Numbered from the stretch's first letter, positions 6,379 through 13,500 are shown. The stretch: DNA of 19,173 nt from JBBSBL01 sp038251325 (GCA_038251325.1 JBBSBL010000046.1:1-19173); one strand, 5' to 3'. The notes: generated by a model not told the origin, from the sequence alone. A program made the numbers and translations.

Positions 6379-6867
6379 GCGCGGCTCGAGCACCAAGACC
6401 GGGATGCGGCGCCCTCCGGCGCGGTGCTGGTAGGTGTCGTAGCCGTCGTAGTTGTCGTTGACCAGCGCCCAGAGCTCGTCCCGCTCGGCGCCCTCGACCT
6501 CGCGCGCGTGCATCGGGCGGCGGCGGCCGCCGACATCGACGTCCACGTCCGGGTTGGCCTTGAGGTTGTGGTACCAGGCCGGGTTGCGCTCGGCGCCCGC
6601 CTTCGACGCGACCAGGACCATCGCGTCGCCGCGCGGCGTGTAGAGCAGCGGCGTGGAACGCGGCTGGCCGCTCTTGGCCCCGCGCGTGTGCACGAGGCAG
6701 ATCGGCTGGCCCATGGCGATCTTCAGGCGGCCTCGCGTGAGTGGGATCAGCCGCTTGTCGATCTCCGGGAAGACGGTGATGAACAGCTTGCCGCCGATCT
6801 TGCTGCGCCCGAAGCGCTGCAGGAGGCGGTCGATGGCGCTCTTGTCGCGCTGGCGGCGGTATTCCAT
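6376..6867 (-). CDS. DDN-family F420-dependent nitroreductase-like / deazaflavin-dependent oxidoreductase
   Basis: A 163-residue protein from ATG 6867 (a GTG 18 bases earlier is a possible alternative start). It shows the split beta-barrel DDN family features: an N-terminal amphipathic stretch (RRQRDKSAIDRLLQRF), TRGRLKIAMGQPICLVHTRG with the following TPLLY (the usual G-x-x-R-x-T-P-L segment), VLVASKAGAERNPAWYHNL, NPDVDVDVGG, and the C-terminal RRIPVLVLEP. In mycobacterial Ddn, which activates the nitroimidazole PA-824, and in related proteins, these regions bind reduced F420 and lead to quinone or nitro reduction. The physiological substrate here is unknown. The presence of F420 chemistry supports an actinobacterial host. 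It is convergent with the selenoprotein-like gene, and its 5' side diverges from the glycoside hydrolase across about 100 bases. Confidence 0.85.
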   Translation of the reverse strand: MEYRRQRDKSAIDRLLQRFGRSKIGGKLFITVFPEIDKRLIPLTRGRLKIAMGQPICLVHTRGAKSGQPRSTPLLYTPRGDAMVLVASKAGAERNPAWYHNLKANPDVDVDVGGRRRPMHAREVEGAERDELWALVNDNYDGYDTYQHRAGGRRIPVLVLEPR

Positions 6868-6970
6868 GGTCGGCGATCCCACCACCGCGGCGGCCCGCGG
6901 TCAAGGGCGCGGCGCGCGAGCGCTCCCGCTGGTGCGACGAGCCCGTCGCAACGCCACTACCTTTGCCTCG

Positions 6971-8476
6971 ATGACCGGACGCGCTGCACTCGGGGCAGGG
7001 GCGGCGCTGGCCGCCGCCGCGCTGGGCGCCACGGCGTTCGCGCCCGCAGGCGCCGGCGCCGCCGCACGCGGGGCCGTGCCGGCCGGCCGCCCCGCACCGC
7101 TGGTGGCGTTCGCAGGCGGCTTCGTGCGCGGGCGGACCGAGGCCCAGCGCACCGCGTCCTACAGGCGGCTGCGCGCCATGGGCGTGCGCGCGATCCGCAT
7201 CGACTTCCGATGGATCGAGGTCGAGCCGGTCGGCGCGCCGCTGCACGACTACCGCTGGCGCGCGCTGGACTCGGAGGTGCGCGCCATCCGGCGGGCGGAC
7301 CTGAAGGTGCTCGGGATCCTCGACTACGGCCACCCGGACTACTCGCGCGCGGGAGGCGAGGCCTACCGCCGCGGCCAGCAGGGCGCACCGCCGTTCGGCG
7401 TCGGCGACCCGCAGTACTTCCCGGTCGACGACCCGCGCAGCTTCGCCCGCTACGCCGCCGCCGTCGCCCGCCGCTACCGCGGGCAGGTGATCGGCTGGGA
7501 GGTCTGGAACGAGGAGAACGGCGGCTGGCGCTTCTGGGAGCCGAAGGAGGACCCGCTCGCCTACGGGCGGCTGCTGTGCGCGACGAACGCCGCGCTCAAG
7601 CGCGTGGACCGCAACGTGCCGGTCGTCTTCGGCGGGCTCTTCTTCCCGCCGCTCGGGGGCAAGATCGGCACCGGGGGCGCCAGGTTCCTCGCGCAGACGC
7701 TCGACCGCGGCGGCCGCGGGATCGGGGCCTGCTTCGACGCCGTCGCCTACCACCCCTACCCATATCCGTTCACCTCGCCCGAGGCGCAGGCCCAGGACCG
7801 CGGCTCGGTCGCCGGCGCGGCGTCTCAGCTGCGCTCGGTCCTGCAACGGCGCGGGCTGAGGTCCAAGGCGCTGTGGAACACCGAGGTCGGCTGGCCCACG
7901 AACCCGCGCGGCAACGGCGTGACCGAGGCGCGGCAGGCGCGCTACGCGGCGCGGCTGCAGCTCCTCTCATGGGCGCTCCGCGTGCCGGTGCTCACCTGGT
8001 ACGCGTGGGGCGACTACTCCGACCCGGGCGACCAGAACCAGGAGGCGCACTTCGGCTTCTTCCGCGCCGACGCCAGCGCCAAGCCGGCGCGCCGGGCGCT
8101 GGTCGTTCTGAAGCGCGAGCTGGGCGGGCGCGGCTGGCGCTACGTCGCCAACCGCACCCGCGCGCTGGGGATGCCGCGCGGGCGGCGCGGCGTCGGCGAA
8201 GGCTTCGCGCTGGAGTTCCTCGCGCCTCGCGGACGGCGCCTGGTGGCGCTGTGGTACGCGAACGAGCGCCCGCCCGCCGGCTCCAACCCGTTCGCGCGGG
8301 TCGAGCCGGGCACCCCGCCGCGCTCGATCGCCGTGCGCATGCGGCCGGACACAGCGTCTGGGGTGCGGGTCGTCGACGTGCTCGGCCGCCGCGTGCCGGT
8401 GCTGCGGACGCGCGGCGGGAACCTGCACCTGCGCGTCGGCCAGGACCCGCTGTACGTCACCTGGCGCGCGGGCTGA
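6971..8476 (+). CDS. Secreted GH-A clan glycoside hydrolase (cellulase/GH39-like)
   Basis: A 501-residue protein from ATG 6971. It begins with a long Ala-rich hydrophobic export signal (residues about 4-35, MTGRAALGAGAALAAAALG), then a TIM-barrel: AFAGGFVRG, GVRAIRIDFRWIEVEP, LGILDYGHPDY, and RYRGQVIGWEVWNEENGG with Glu181 in the WNE acid/base motif. Further on are DAVAYHPYPYPF and KALWNTEVGWPT with Glu305 as the expected nucleophile, then VLTWYAWGDYSDPGDQNQEAHFGFF. The last 120 residues form a beta-rich accessory domain. The two-glutamate arrangement is that of retaining clan GH-A enzymes (GH5/GH39 relatives), so it should cleave beta-linked glycans outside the cell. Substrate is not predictable. 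TACCTT (6958-6963) lies seven bases before the ATG with no Shine-Dalgarno, suggesting a leaderless transcript. Confidence 0.87.
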   Translation: MTGRAALGAGAALAAAALGATAFAPAGAGAAARGAVPAGRPAPLVAFAGGFVRGRTEAQRTASYRRLRAMGVRAIRIDFRWIEVEPVGAPLHDYRWRALDSEVRAIRRADLKVLGILDYGHPDYSRAGGEAYRRGQQGAPPFGVGDPQYFPVDDPRSFARYAAAVARRYRGQVIGWEVWNEENGGWRFWEPKEDPLAYGRLLCATNAALKRVDRNVPVVFGGLFFPPLGGKIGTGGARFLAQTLDRGGRGIGACFDAVAYHPYPYPFTSPEAQAQDRGSVAGAASQLRSVLQRRGLRSKALWNTEVGWPTNPRGNGVTEARQARYAARLQLLSWALRVPVLTWYAWGDYSDPGDQNQEAHFGFFRADASAKPARRALVVLKRELGGRGWRYVANRTRALGMPRGRRGVGEGFALEFLAPRGRRLVALWYANERPPAGSNPFARVEPGTPPRSIAVRMRPDTASGVRVVDVLGRRVPVLRTRGGNLHLRVGQDPLYVTWRAG

Positions 8477-8575
8477 GCGGCCCGCCCGGGTGCTGACCGC
8501 CACGCGCCGGCGGGGTCAACGCGCCCGCCCGGGGCTGGCCGCCGCCCGCGCCCGTGCCTACCCTTTGGCACGCGC

Positions 8576-9124
8576 ATGTCTATTTCTGCGAAGCGCGCCT
8601 GTCTTCTGTTGCTGTTCGCTGCCCTGGCGGTCGGCCTGTTCGCGGGCGCCGGCTCGGCGGCCACCGGCAAGACGCAGAAGGGCGGCCCCTCGGTGACGCT
8701 CGGCCGCGCCACCAGGACCAGCGGCTGCCACGTCCGCGGGCCGCTGCCCGATCCGCGCTGCACGTCCGGGGCGATCTTCACCCGCGCGAGCCGCGCGCGG
8801 ATCTGCAGGCGCGGCTACGCCGGCGGCGTGCGCGACGTGCCCGCGAGACTCAAGCGCAAGATCTACACCTCCTACGGGATCCGCCACCACACTCGCGGCT
8901 CCTACGAAGTCGACCACCTCGTCAGCCTCGAGCTGGGCGGCTCCAACGACGAGGCCAACCTGTTCCCCGAGGCTGCCCGCCCGCGGCCTGGCTTTCGCGA
9001 GAAGGACCGCCTCGAGAACCGCCTCCACGCGCTCGTCTGCGAGCGGCGTGAGCGGCTGCGGACCGCGCAGCGCGGCATCGCCGGGAACTGGCTCGCCCAG
9101 TACCGCGCGCTCGGCCTCTTCTAG
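8576..9124 (+). CDS. Secreted HNH-type nuclease-like protein
   Basis: A 182-residue protein from ATG 8576 with a basic N-terminus and hydrophobic signal segment (about residues 7-29, ending GAGSAATG), suggesting export. The central region carries four Cys (51, 62, 77 and, near the end, 155). The nuclease signature is YEVDHLVSLELGGSNDEANL (110-129) with Asp113-His114 and Asn128, followed by GFREKDRLENRLHALVC (139-155). The DHxxxLELGGSNxxxNLxPE motif followed by KDxxExxLHxxVC is common in small actinobacterial HNH endonuclease proteins. It probably cuts DNA or RNA outside the cell with a divalent metal; whether the role is nutritional or competitive is unknown. TACCCT (8559-8564) lies 11 bases before the ATG. 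Its stop codon directly abuts the convergent remnant at 9125. Confidence 0.82.
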   Translation: MSISAKRACLLLLFAALAVGLFAGAGSAATGKTQKGGPSVTLGRATRTSGCHVRGPLPDPRCTSGAIFTRASRARICRRGYAGGVRDVPARLKRKIYTSYGIRHHTRGSYEVDHLVSLELGGSNDEANLFPEAARPRPGFREKDRLENRLHALVCERRERLRTAQRGIAGNWLAQYRALGLF

Positions 9125-9500
9125 TCAGGCGATCAGCACGCCGGGGTTGAGGATGCCGGCCGGGTCGAGGGCGTCCTTGACCGCCCGCAGCGCGTCGACC
9201 CCGAGCGGGCCGATCTCGCGCGCGTAGTGCTCGCGGTGGTCGGTGCCGATGCCGTGGTGGTGGGTGATCGACCCGCCGGCGGCGAAGGATCGCGTCCCCG
9301 GCGGCCGACTTCGCCGTCCTCCACTGGGTGACCGGATCGTCGAGCGCCGCGGCGCCGATCGTGAAATAGCGAGGCGCCCGAGCGGCAGACGTGGGAGATG
9401 TGGCATAGCACCACCGGGGGCGCGCCCAAGCCGGTGAGCGTGTCGCGCGGCGCGCCGCCGACGCCGGCGTAGAGACCGTCGATCCCGGACCGCCGCCATA
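9125..9500 (-). pseudogene. Frameshifted C-terminal remnant of an FAD-linked oxidase (AGPS/GlcD-like)
   Basis: Read on the minus strand, the last part (to TGA 9127-9125) gives GGSITHHHGIGTDHRE and GPLGVDALRAVKDALDP plus GILNPGVLIA, the hallmark C-terminus of FAD-linked oxidases of the alkyl-DHAP synthase/glycolate oxidase family (HHHG active-site region, ALDPxGILNPG end). Upstream parts of the same protein appear in other frames: GAPPVVLCHISHVCRSGASL in one, and a segment resembling GAAALDDPVTQWRTAKSAAGDAI in another. At least two frameshifts therefore separate homologous blocks. The N-terminal FAD-binding domain is missing beyond about 9500, where the arsenic module begins. The gene is dead and truncated. 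Confidence 0.75.
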
Positions 9501-9539
9501 TTCCGCCCCTCTGGGTGTTCCGAGCCGCGAGCCTACGGA

Positions 9540-9560
9540 CGCACCACCAGAGGTGGTGCG
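9540..9560 (-). terminator. Strong hairpin immediately after acr3
   Basis: CGCACCACC (9540-9548) and GGTGGTGCG (9552-9560) form a perfect nine-base-pair stem with a three-base loop. It starts two bases after the acr3 stop codon (9564-9562, minus strand). No T tract follows, but its position and strength make it a good intrinsic-type terminator or mRNA 3' end. Confidence 0.65.
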
Positions 9561-9561
9561 A

Positions 9562-10692
9562 TCAGAGGACGTGGACGGGATCGGCCTGCGGCGGGCGACC
9601 GTCGGCCGCGTCGGTGGGGCCGGGCCACCAGCGCCGCCGCAACCACAGTGCGACGTACACCAGGCCGACGAGGACGGGGACTTCGATGAGCGGTCCGACG
9701 ACTCCGGCGAGCGCCTGGCCTGAGGTGGCGCCCCAGACGCCGACGGCGACGGCGATGGCGAGCTCGAAGTCGTTGGAGGCGACGGTGAACGCCATCGTGG
9801 CGGTCTTGGGGTAGCCGAAGCTCATGGCGCGGCCGACCCCGAACCCGAGGATCCACATGATCAGGAAGTAGGCGAGCAGCGGCAGCGCGATCCGCGCGAC
9901 GGTGAGCGGGTCAGCGGTGATCGCGTCGCCCTGGATGGCAAACAGCAGCACGATCGTGAACAGCAGGCCGTACAGGGTGATCGGGGCGATCCGCGGGATG
10001 AAGCGCGACTCGAACCATTCGCGGCCGTGCTTGCGCAGCCCCCAGCGGCGGGTCAGGTACCCGGCGGTCAGCGGAATGCCGAGGAAGAGCAGGACGGTGC
10101 GAGCGACCTCCCAGATCCCGACCTGGAACCCCTGGTTGTCGAGGCTGAGCAGGTCGGGCAGGGCGTTGAGGTAGAACCAGCCGAGCGCCGCGTACGCGAC
10201 GACTTGGAAGATCGCGTTGAAGATCACGAGGATGGCCGCGCGGTCGTTGTCGCCGCCGGCGAGGTCGTTCCAGACCAGGACCATGGCGATGCAGCGCGCG
10301 AGGCCGACCACGATCACTCCGGTGCGGTAGGCCGGCTCGTCGGCGAGGAAGATCCACGCGAGCGCGAACATGAGCGCTGGTCCGACCACCCACGAGAGGA
10401 AGAGCGCGACGGCGAACATTCGGCGGTCGCCTTCGCCGCGCATCTTGCCCATGTCCTCGTAACGGACCTTCGTGAGAACCGGATACATCATCAGCAGCAG
10501 GCCCAGCGCGATCGGCAAGCTGACCGTCCCAACCTTGAGCTTGTCCAGAATGTCGTTGAGGCCCGGAATCAGCGAACCGAGCGCCAGGCCACCGGCCATT
10601 GCCAGCGCGATCCACAGCGGCAGGAAGCGGTCAAGCGTGGAAAGTCGGTGGAGCACATCCTGCTCGGCGGGTGCTTGAGCGGACGTGGTCAT
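9562..10692 (-). CDS. acr3: ACR3-family arsenite efflux transporter
   Basis: A 376-residue polytopic membrane protein from ATG 10692, with about ten hydrophobic segments, the ACR3 topology. Diagnostic features are LARCIAMVLVWNDLAGGD in the fourth segment with the essential Cys134, and MAFTVASNDFELAIAVAVG with Glu310, corresponding to the conserved Cys and Glu needed for As(III) transport in characterised ACR3 proteins. It exports arsenite, and perhaps antimonite, using the proton gradient. An upstream TTG start at 10746 is possible but would put part of the promoter-operator inside the gene. It diverges from arsR; the shared 83-base region contains a dyad operator. A TTGTAA-N17-TAGGTT promoter on the minus strand (10758-10730) would give a leader of about 30 bases. 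Confidence 0.95.
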   Translation of the reverse strand: MTTSAQAPAEQDVLHRLSTLDRFLPLWIALAMAGGLALGSLIPGLNDILDKLKVGTVSLPIALGLLLMMYPVLTKVRYEDMGKMRGEGDRRMFAVALFLSWVVGPALMFALAWIFLADEPAYRTGVIVVGLARCIAMVLVWNDLAGGDNDRAAILVIFNAIFQVVAYAALGWFYLNALPDLLSLDNQGFQVGIWEVARTVLLFLGIPLTAGYLTRRWGLRKHGREWFESRFIPRIAPITLYGLLFTIVLLFAIQGDAITADPLTVARIALPLLAYFLIMWILGFGVGRAMSFGYPKTATMAFTVASNDFELAIAVAVGVWGATSGQALAGVVGPLIEVPVLVGLVYVALWLRRRWWPGPTDAADGRPPQADPVHVL

Positions 10693-10729
10693 GCGGGGCG
10701 TGTGTCGGAGTGGCTCATCGACACGTGCC

Positions 10730-10758
10730 AACCTACCGATTGACAAACATCATTACAA
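10730..10758 (-). promoter_or_regulatory. Candidate acr3 promoter
   Basis: On the minus strand, TTGTAA (10758-10753) is separated by exactly 17 bases from TAGGTT (10735-10730), a plausible -35/-10 pair. Both hexamers fall in or beside the ArsR dyad, so ArsR would block this promoter as well as its own. Confidence 0.45.
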
Positions 10759-10764
10759 TCGGTA
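10734..10764. promoter_or_regulatory. Dyad operator for ArsR between acr3 and arsR
   Basis: TACCGATTG (10734-10742) and CAATCGGTA (10756-10764) form a perfect nine-base inverted repeat with a 13-base AT-rich spacer. It overlaps the -35 box of arsR (10740-10745) and reaches the start of its -10 box. A winged-helix ArsR dimer bound here would shut off both divergent transcripts and release on binding arsenite. Confidence 0.8.
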
Positions 10765-10768
10765 TTAG
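10740..10768 (+). promoter_or_regulatory. arsR-arsM promoter, probably leaderless
   Basis: TTGACA (10740-10745) is a consensus -35 hexamer; 17 bases later TATTAG (10763-10768) is a reasonable -10. The ATG of arsR follows only seven bases after the -10 box, so transcription should start at or next to the A of the ATG and no Shine-Dalgarno is possible. Confidence 0.75.
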
Positions 10769-10775
10769 TGAATAG

Positions 10776-11129
10776 ATGCCTGTCGATATGGAACTGACCC
10801 CCAAGCGCAAGCGGCCAGCTGGCGAGCCCTGCTGCGAGCCCGTCGTCTACCCGGACGTCGAGCGCGAACAGGCGCTGCGCATGGCGGAGGTCGCCAAGGC
10901 CCTTGGTGACCCGATCCGCCTGCAGCTCGTCGACGTGCTGCGCAAGCACGCCGGCAAGGTCTGCGTCTGCGAGCTCGTGCCGCTGTTCGACATCGCGCAG
11001 CCGACGCTCTCGCACCACCTCAAGAAGCTGCGCGAGGCCGGGATCGTCGACTCCGAACGACAGGGACTGTGGGCCTACTACTACGTCCGTACCGACGCAC
11101 TGAAGGAGCTGACCGCATGGCTGAGCTGA
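10776..11129 (+). CDS. arsR: ArsR/SmtB-family arsenic-responsive repressor
   Basis: A 117-residue winged-helix regulator from ATG 10776. It contains MAEVAKALGDPIRLQLVDVL (dimer and first helices), KVCVCELVPLFDIAQ with Cys63 and Cys65 in the position of the classic ELCVCDL arsenite site, and the recognition helix QPTLSHHLKKLREAGIV, then the wing SERQGLWAYYYV. An additional Cys pair lies in the N-terminal arm (Cys19-Cys20, EPCCEP), which could add a third ligand or bind another metalloid. In this family As(III) binding releases the repressor from its operator; the dyad directly upstream is the expected target, giving autoregulation and control of acr3. The last 13 bases overlap the start of arsM, implying translational coupling. 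Confidence 0.95.
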   Translation: MPVDMELTPKRKRPAGEPCCEPVVYPDVEREQALRMAEVAKALGDPIRLQLVDVLRKHAGKVCVCELVPLFDIAQPTLSHHLKKLREAGIVDSERQGLWAYYYVRTDALKELTAWLS

Positions 11130-11911
11130 CCGACACCGAGATCCGCGAGACCGTCCGCGAGCGCTACGCCGCGGCAGCGCTAGCCGTCGCTGAGAACCAG
11201 GGCTGCGGCTGTGGCACCACCCCGCTCGATTCGAGCTGCTGCGGCGCCGAAGCCCTCACCGCCGACGCCGGCGGCGAGCAGGTCTTCGGCGAGGCGATGT
11301 ACGACCAGGGCGAGGTTGACGGAGTTCCGCAGACCGCCGTGCAGGCATCGCTCGGCTGCGGCGTGCCCACTGCTGTCGCCGACCTGCACGAGGGCGAGAC
11401 CGTCCTCGATCTCGGTGCCGGCGCCGGCGCTGACGTGCTCATCTCCGCTCAGCGCGTAGGCGAGACGGGCAAGGCGATCGGTCTGGACATGACCGACGAG
11501 ATGCTCGAGCTCGCCCGCGCGAACGCCGCGAAGGCCGGCGCGACGAACGTCGAGTTCGTCAAGGGCTACATCGAGGGCCTTCCCCTGCCTGATGCCTCCG
11601 TGGACGTGGTGATCTCCAACTGCGTGATCAACCTCTCCGGCGACAAGGGCCTGGTCCTGCGTGAGGCTTCGCGAGTCCTTCGCCCTGGCGGGCGCTTCGC
11701 CGTGTCCGACGTGATCGCCGACCCGGACATGGACGACGCCACCCGCGCCGACATGGCGCAGTGGACCGGCTGCATCGCCGGCGCCTTGACCCGTGACGAG
11801 TTCGAGAGCGCGCTCGCCGCCGCCGGACTGCTCGACATCGAGATCACCGAGACCTCCCGCGTCCACGAGCACGCCAGCTCGGCGATCATCCGCGCGCGCA
11901 AGCCGGCCTGA
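11117..11911 (+). CDS. arsM: Arsenite S-adenosylmethionine methyltransferase
   Basis: A 264-residue class I methyltransferase from ATG 11117, overlapping the arsR stop by 13 bases. The SAM site is VLDLGAGAGADVL (97-109) followed by GLDMTDEML. Cysteines expected for ArsM are all present: a cluster GCGCG (30, 32) and SSCCG (41, 42), SLGCGVP (81), SNCVINLS (169) and TGCIAGAL (219), the last three matching the essential As(III)-binding Cys of characterised ArsM proteins. It converts arsenite to methylated arsenicals, which can be volatile or exported. With acr3 this gives two independent outlets for arsenic under one operator. Length and motif order are normal, so the gene looks functional. It is followed after four bases by the MFS remnant, which once probably belonged to the same operon. 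Confidence 0.95.
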   Translation: MAELTDTEIRETVRERYAAAALAVAENQGCGCGTTPLDSSCCGAEALTADAGGEQVFGEAMYDQGEVDGVPQTAVQASLGCGVPTAVADLHEGETVLDLGAGAGADVLISAQRVGETGKAIGLDMTDEMLELARANAAKAGATNVEFVKGYIEGLPLPDASVDVVISNCVINLSGDKGLVLREASRVLRPGGRFAVSDVIADPDMDDATRADMAQWTGCIAGALTRDEFESALAAAGLLDIEITETSRVHEHASSAIIRARKPA

Positions 11912-11915
11912 GCGC

Positions 11916-12396
11916 GTGACAGCTGCCGGCGCTCCGGCTGACCGGCGCTTCACGCTGATCGCCGCGTCGGGCGCAACGGCGCTGCTGCTGCTGGACGTGA
12001 CGGCGGTCAACGTCGCGCTCCCGGCGATCGAGCGCGGACTGGATGCCTCGTTCTCCGAGCTCCGAGCGCTGGCCGACCGCATCGGCCGCCGACGCATCTT
12101 CCTCGCCGGCATCGGCGTCTTCGCGGCGGCCGCCGTGCTCTGCGGTGCGGCCGGGTCGCCGGTGGTCCTCGACCTTGCCCGAGCGCTCCAGGGGGTCGGC
12201 GGCGCGGCGATGTTCTCCAGCTCGTTGGCGATCCTCGCCAACGAGTACCAGGGGGCCGCGCGCGGCCGCGCGCTCGGGATCTGAGGCGCCATCACCGGTG
12301 CCGCGCTCGCGCTCGGCCCGCTCGTCGGCGGCGCGCTCGTCGACAGCCTCGGCTGGGGCTGGATCTTCCTGCTCAACCTCCCGCTCGGCGTTTTGG
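11916..12396 (+). pseudogene. Truncated MFS drug-efflux transporter remnant (DHA2-like)
   Basis: From GTG 11916 the frame reads RRFTLIAASGATALLLLDVT and AVNVALPAIERGL, the first transmembrane helix of DHA2-type MFS exporters. It then jumps from FSEL straight to RALADRIGRRRIF, so about 20 residues (normally the second helix, FSELQW... to GALADRxGRR) are deleted. It continues ARALQGVGGAAMFSSSLAIL to a TGA at 12282-12284, where the family usually has Trp (RALGI, W, GAITGAA). After the TGA the same frame resumes GAITGAALALGPLVGGALVD and GWGWIFLLNLPLG, then homology stops near 12395. With a deletion, a nonsense codon and loss of the C-terminal 12 or so helices it cannot work. Confidence 0.8.
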
Positions 12397-12624
12397 CACG
12401 TCGACCATCGGCGCGACGACGCCGATTCCCTGCAGCACCGGCCCAACGATGAGCAGCGCAAACGCAGACAGAAACGTCACGTCGGCGGTCAGCCAGGCGC
12501 GGGGTCGACGTGCCGCCCAGTCGGGGCGGCCGGCATCGCCGTGCCGTCGCCGGTGGATCATGGACCGCAACGGAAAGACGACCAGCGGGAAGCTCGTGAG
12601 CAGTGCGAACGCGAGCCAGGGCAT
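12390..12624 (-). pseudogene. N-terminal fragment of an isoprenylcysteine carboxylmethyltransferase-like membrane protein
   Basis: The minus strand from ATG 12624 encodes MPWLAFALLTSFPLVVFPLR, then SMIHRRRHGDAGRPDW, and TADVTFLSAFALLIVGPVLQ followed by GIGVVAPMVDV. Two hydrophobic helices around an Arg-rich HGD-G loop resemble the N-terminus of actinobacterial ICMT/PEMT-type membrane methyltransferases (RRTGDxG motif, then a helix with PVLQ). Homology ends near 12395, where the sequence becomes the MFS remnant on the opposite strand; the catalytic C-terminal half is missing. The family call rests on weak resemblance, but truncation at a junction is well supported by the two gene fragments meeting tail to tail. 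Confidence 0.5.
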
Positions 12625-12751
12625 CGGCGCGGACCCCGGCGCCCGGCTGCGTTGCCGCAGGACTGTTGGTAAGCGCGGCGCGGCCTGTGGTACGACTGTC
12701 GATCAACGAGCCGAGGCCGACCATCGGGCTCGGCGAGTGAGGTGCGTGCGT

Positions 12752-13216
12752 GTGCGAGTCGACGTCCGATGCGAGATCCAGATCGCCCGACCGCGGGCCG
12801 AGGTCGCGGCCTATGCGTGCGATCCGGACAACGCGACCGCGTGGTACCAGAACATCAAGGCGGTGGAGTGGGAGTCGCCGCGACCGCTGGCCGTCGGCAG
12901 CCGGCTCGCGTTCGTCGCGGGGTTCCTCGGCCGCCGCCTTGCCTACACCTACGAGGTCCGTGAGATGGTGCCCGGCGAGCGCTTCGTCATGGCCACGGCA
13001 GAAGGCCCCTTCCCGATGGAGACCACGTATGCCTGGAAGGACGCCTCGCCAGCCGCGACGACGATGACCCTGCGCAACCGCGGCGAACCTTCCGGCTTCG
13101 CGAAGGTGACCGCGCCGATGATGGCTCGCGCGATCCGGCGGGCCAACCGCAAAGACCTTCGCAAGCTGAAGTCGATCCTCGAAGGAGGAACGACACCCCC
13201 GGGGGCAACTCGCTGA
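12752..13216 (+). CDS. SRPBCC (START/Bet v1-like) domain protein
   Basis: A 154-residue protein. I prefer GTG 12752 because GAGGTG lies seven bases upstream; GTG 12737 is an in-frame alternative. The sequence has a typical SRPBCC course: VRCEIQIARPRAEVAAYACD (first strand and helix), WYQNIKAVEWES, GSRLAFVAGFLGRRLAYTYEV, PGERFVMATAEGPFPMETTY, TTMTLRNRGEPSG, and a long C-terminal helix rich in Arg/Lys (ARAIRRANRKDLRKLKSIL). These proteins bind hydrophobic ligands in a deep cavity; many stand-alone members have unknown function. It is the first intact gene right of the arsenic module. There is no obvious partner in the same orientation. Confidence 0.82.
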   Translation: MRVDVRCEIQIARPRAEVAAYACDPDNATAWYQNIKAVEWESPRPLAVGSRLAFVAGFLGRRLAYTYEVREMVPGERFVMATAEGPFPMETTYAWKDASPAATTMTLRNRGEPSGFAKVTAPMMARAIRRANRKDLRKLKSILEGGTTPPGATR

Positions 13217-13500
13217 CGGCCAAACACGTCGGGTGCTTCGGTGGACGTCACGGCCGTGCGCACGTCCGGCGAGCCGTTACCGACCCCGTGCTCGGCGTCG
13301 TGTACTTCTTCCAGACCCCTTCGCGGGAACCTCCGGCGGCGGTCCGCCGGACGCGCCATCCGCGCAAGCGTCGCGGCAAGTCGTTCGGCGCCAGGGACGA
13401 CGGTCAGTGGCGTCTTGGCCGCCTGAGAGTTGTCGCCGACGTCGGGCTTTGGCGAGCTCCGCGAGGTTTAGCCCGGTTCGGTACAGCAGGTGGTCCCGGT

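Noticed and set aside
6424..8496. Long plus-strand open frame (690 codons) across the DDN and glycoside hydrolase genes
   Set aside because: Shadow frame: antisense to the DDN gene and out of frame with the hydrolase, whose catalytic motifs lie in another frame.
12282..12284. In-frame TGA in the MFS reading frame as a second selenocysteine codon
   Set aside because: The family position is normally Trp, the gene also has an internal deletion and a lost C-terminus, and there is no redox motif. A TGG-to-TGA nonsense mutation in a dead gene explains it.
11180..12724. Long minus-strand frame opposite arsM and the MFS remnant
   Set aside because: No recognisable domains; the plus-strand frames carry conserved Cys and SAM motifs of ArsM.
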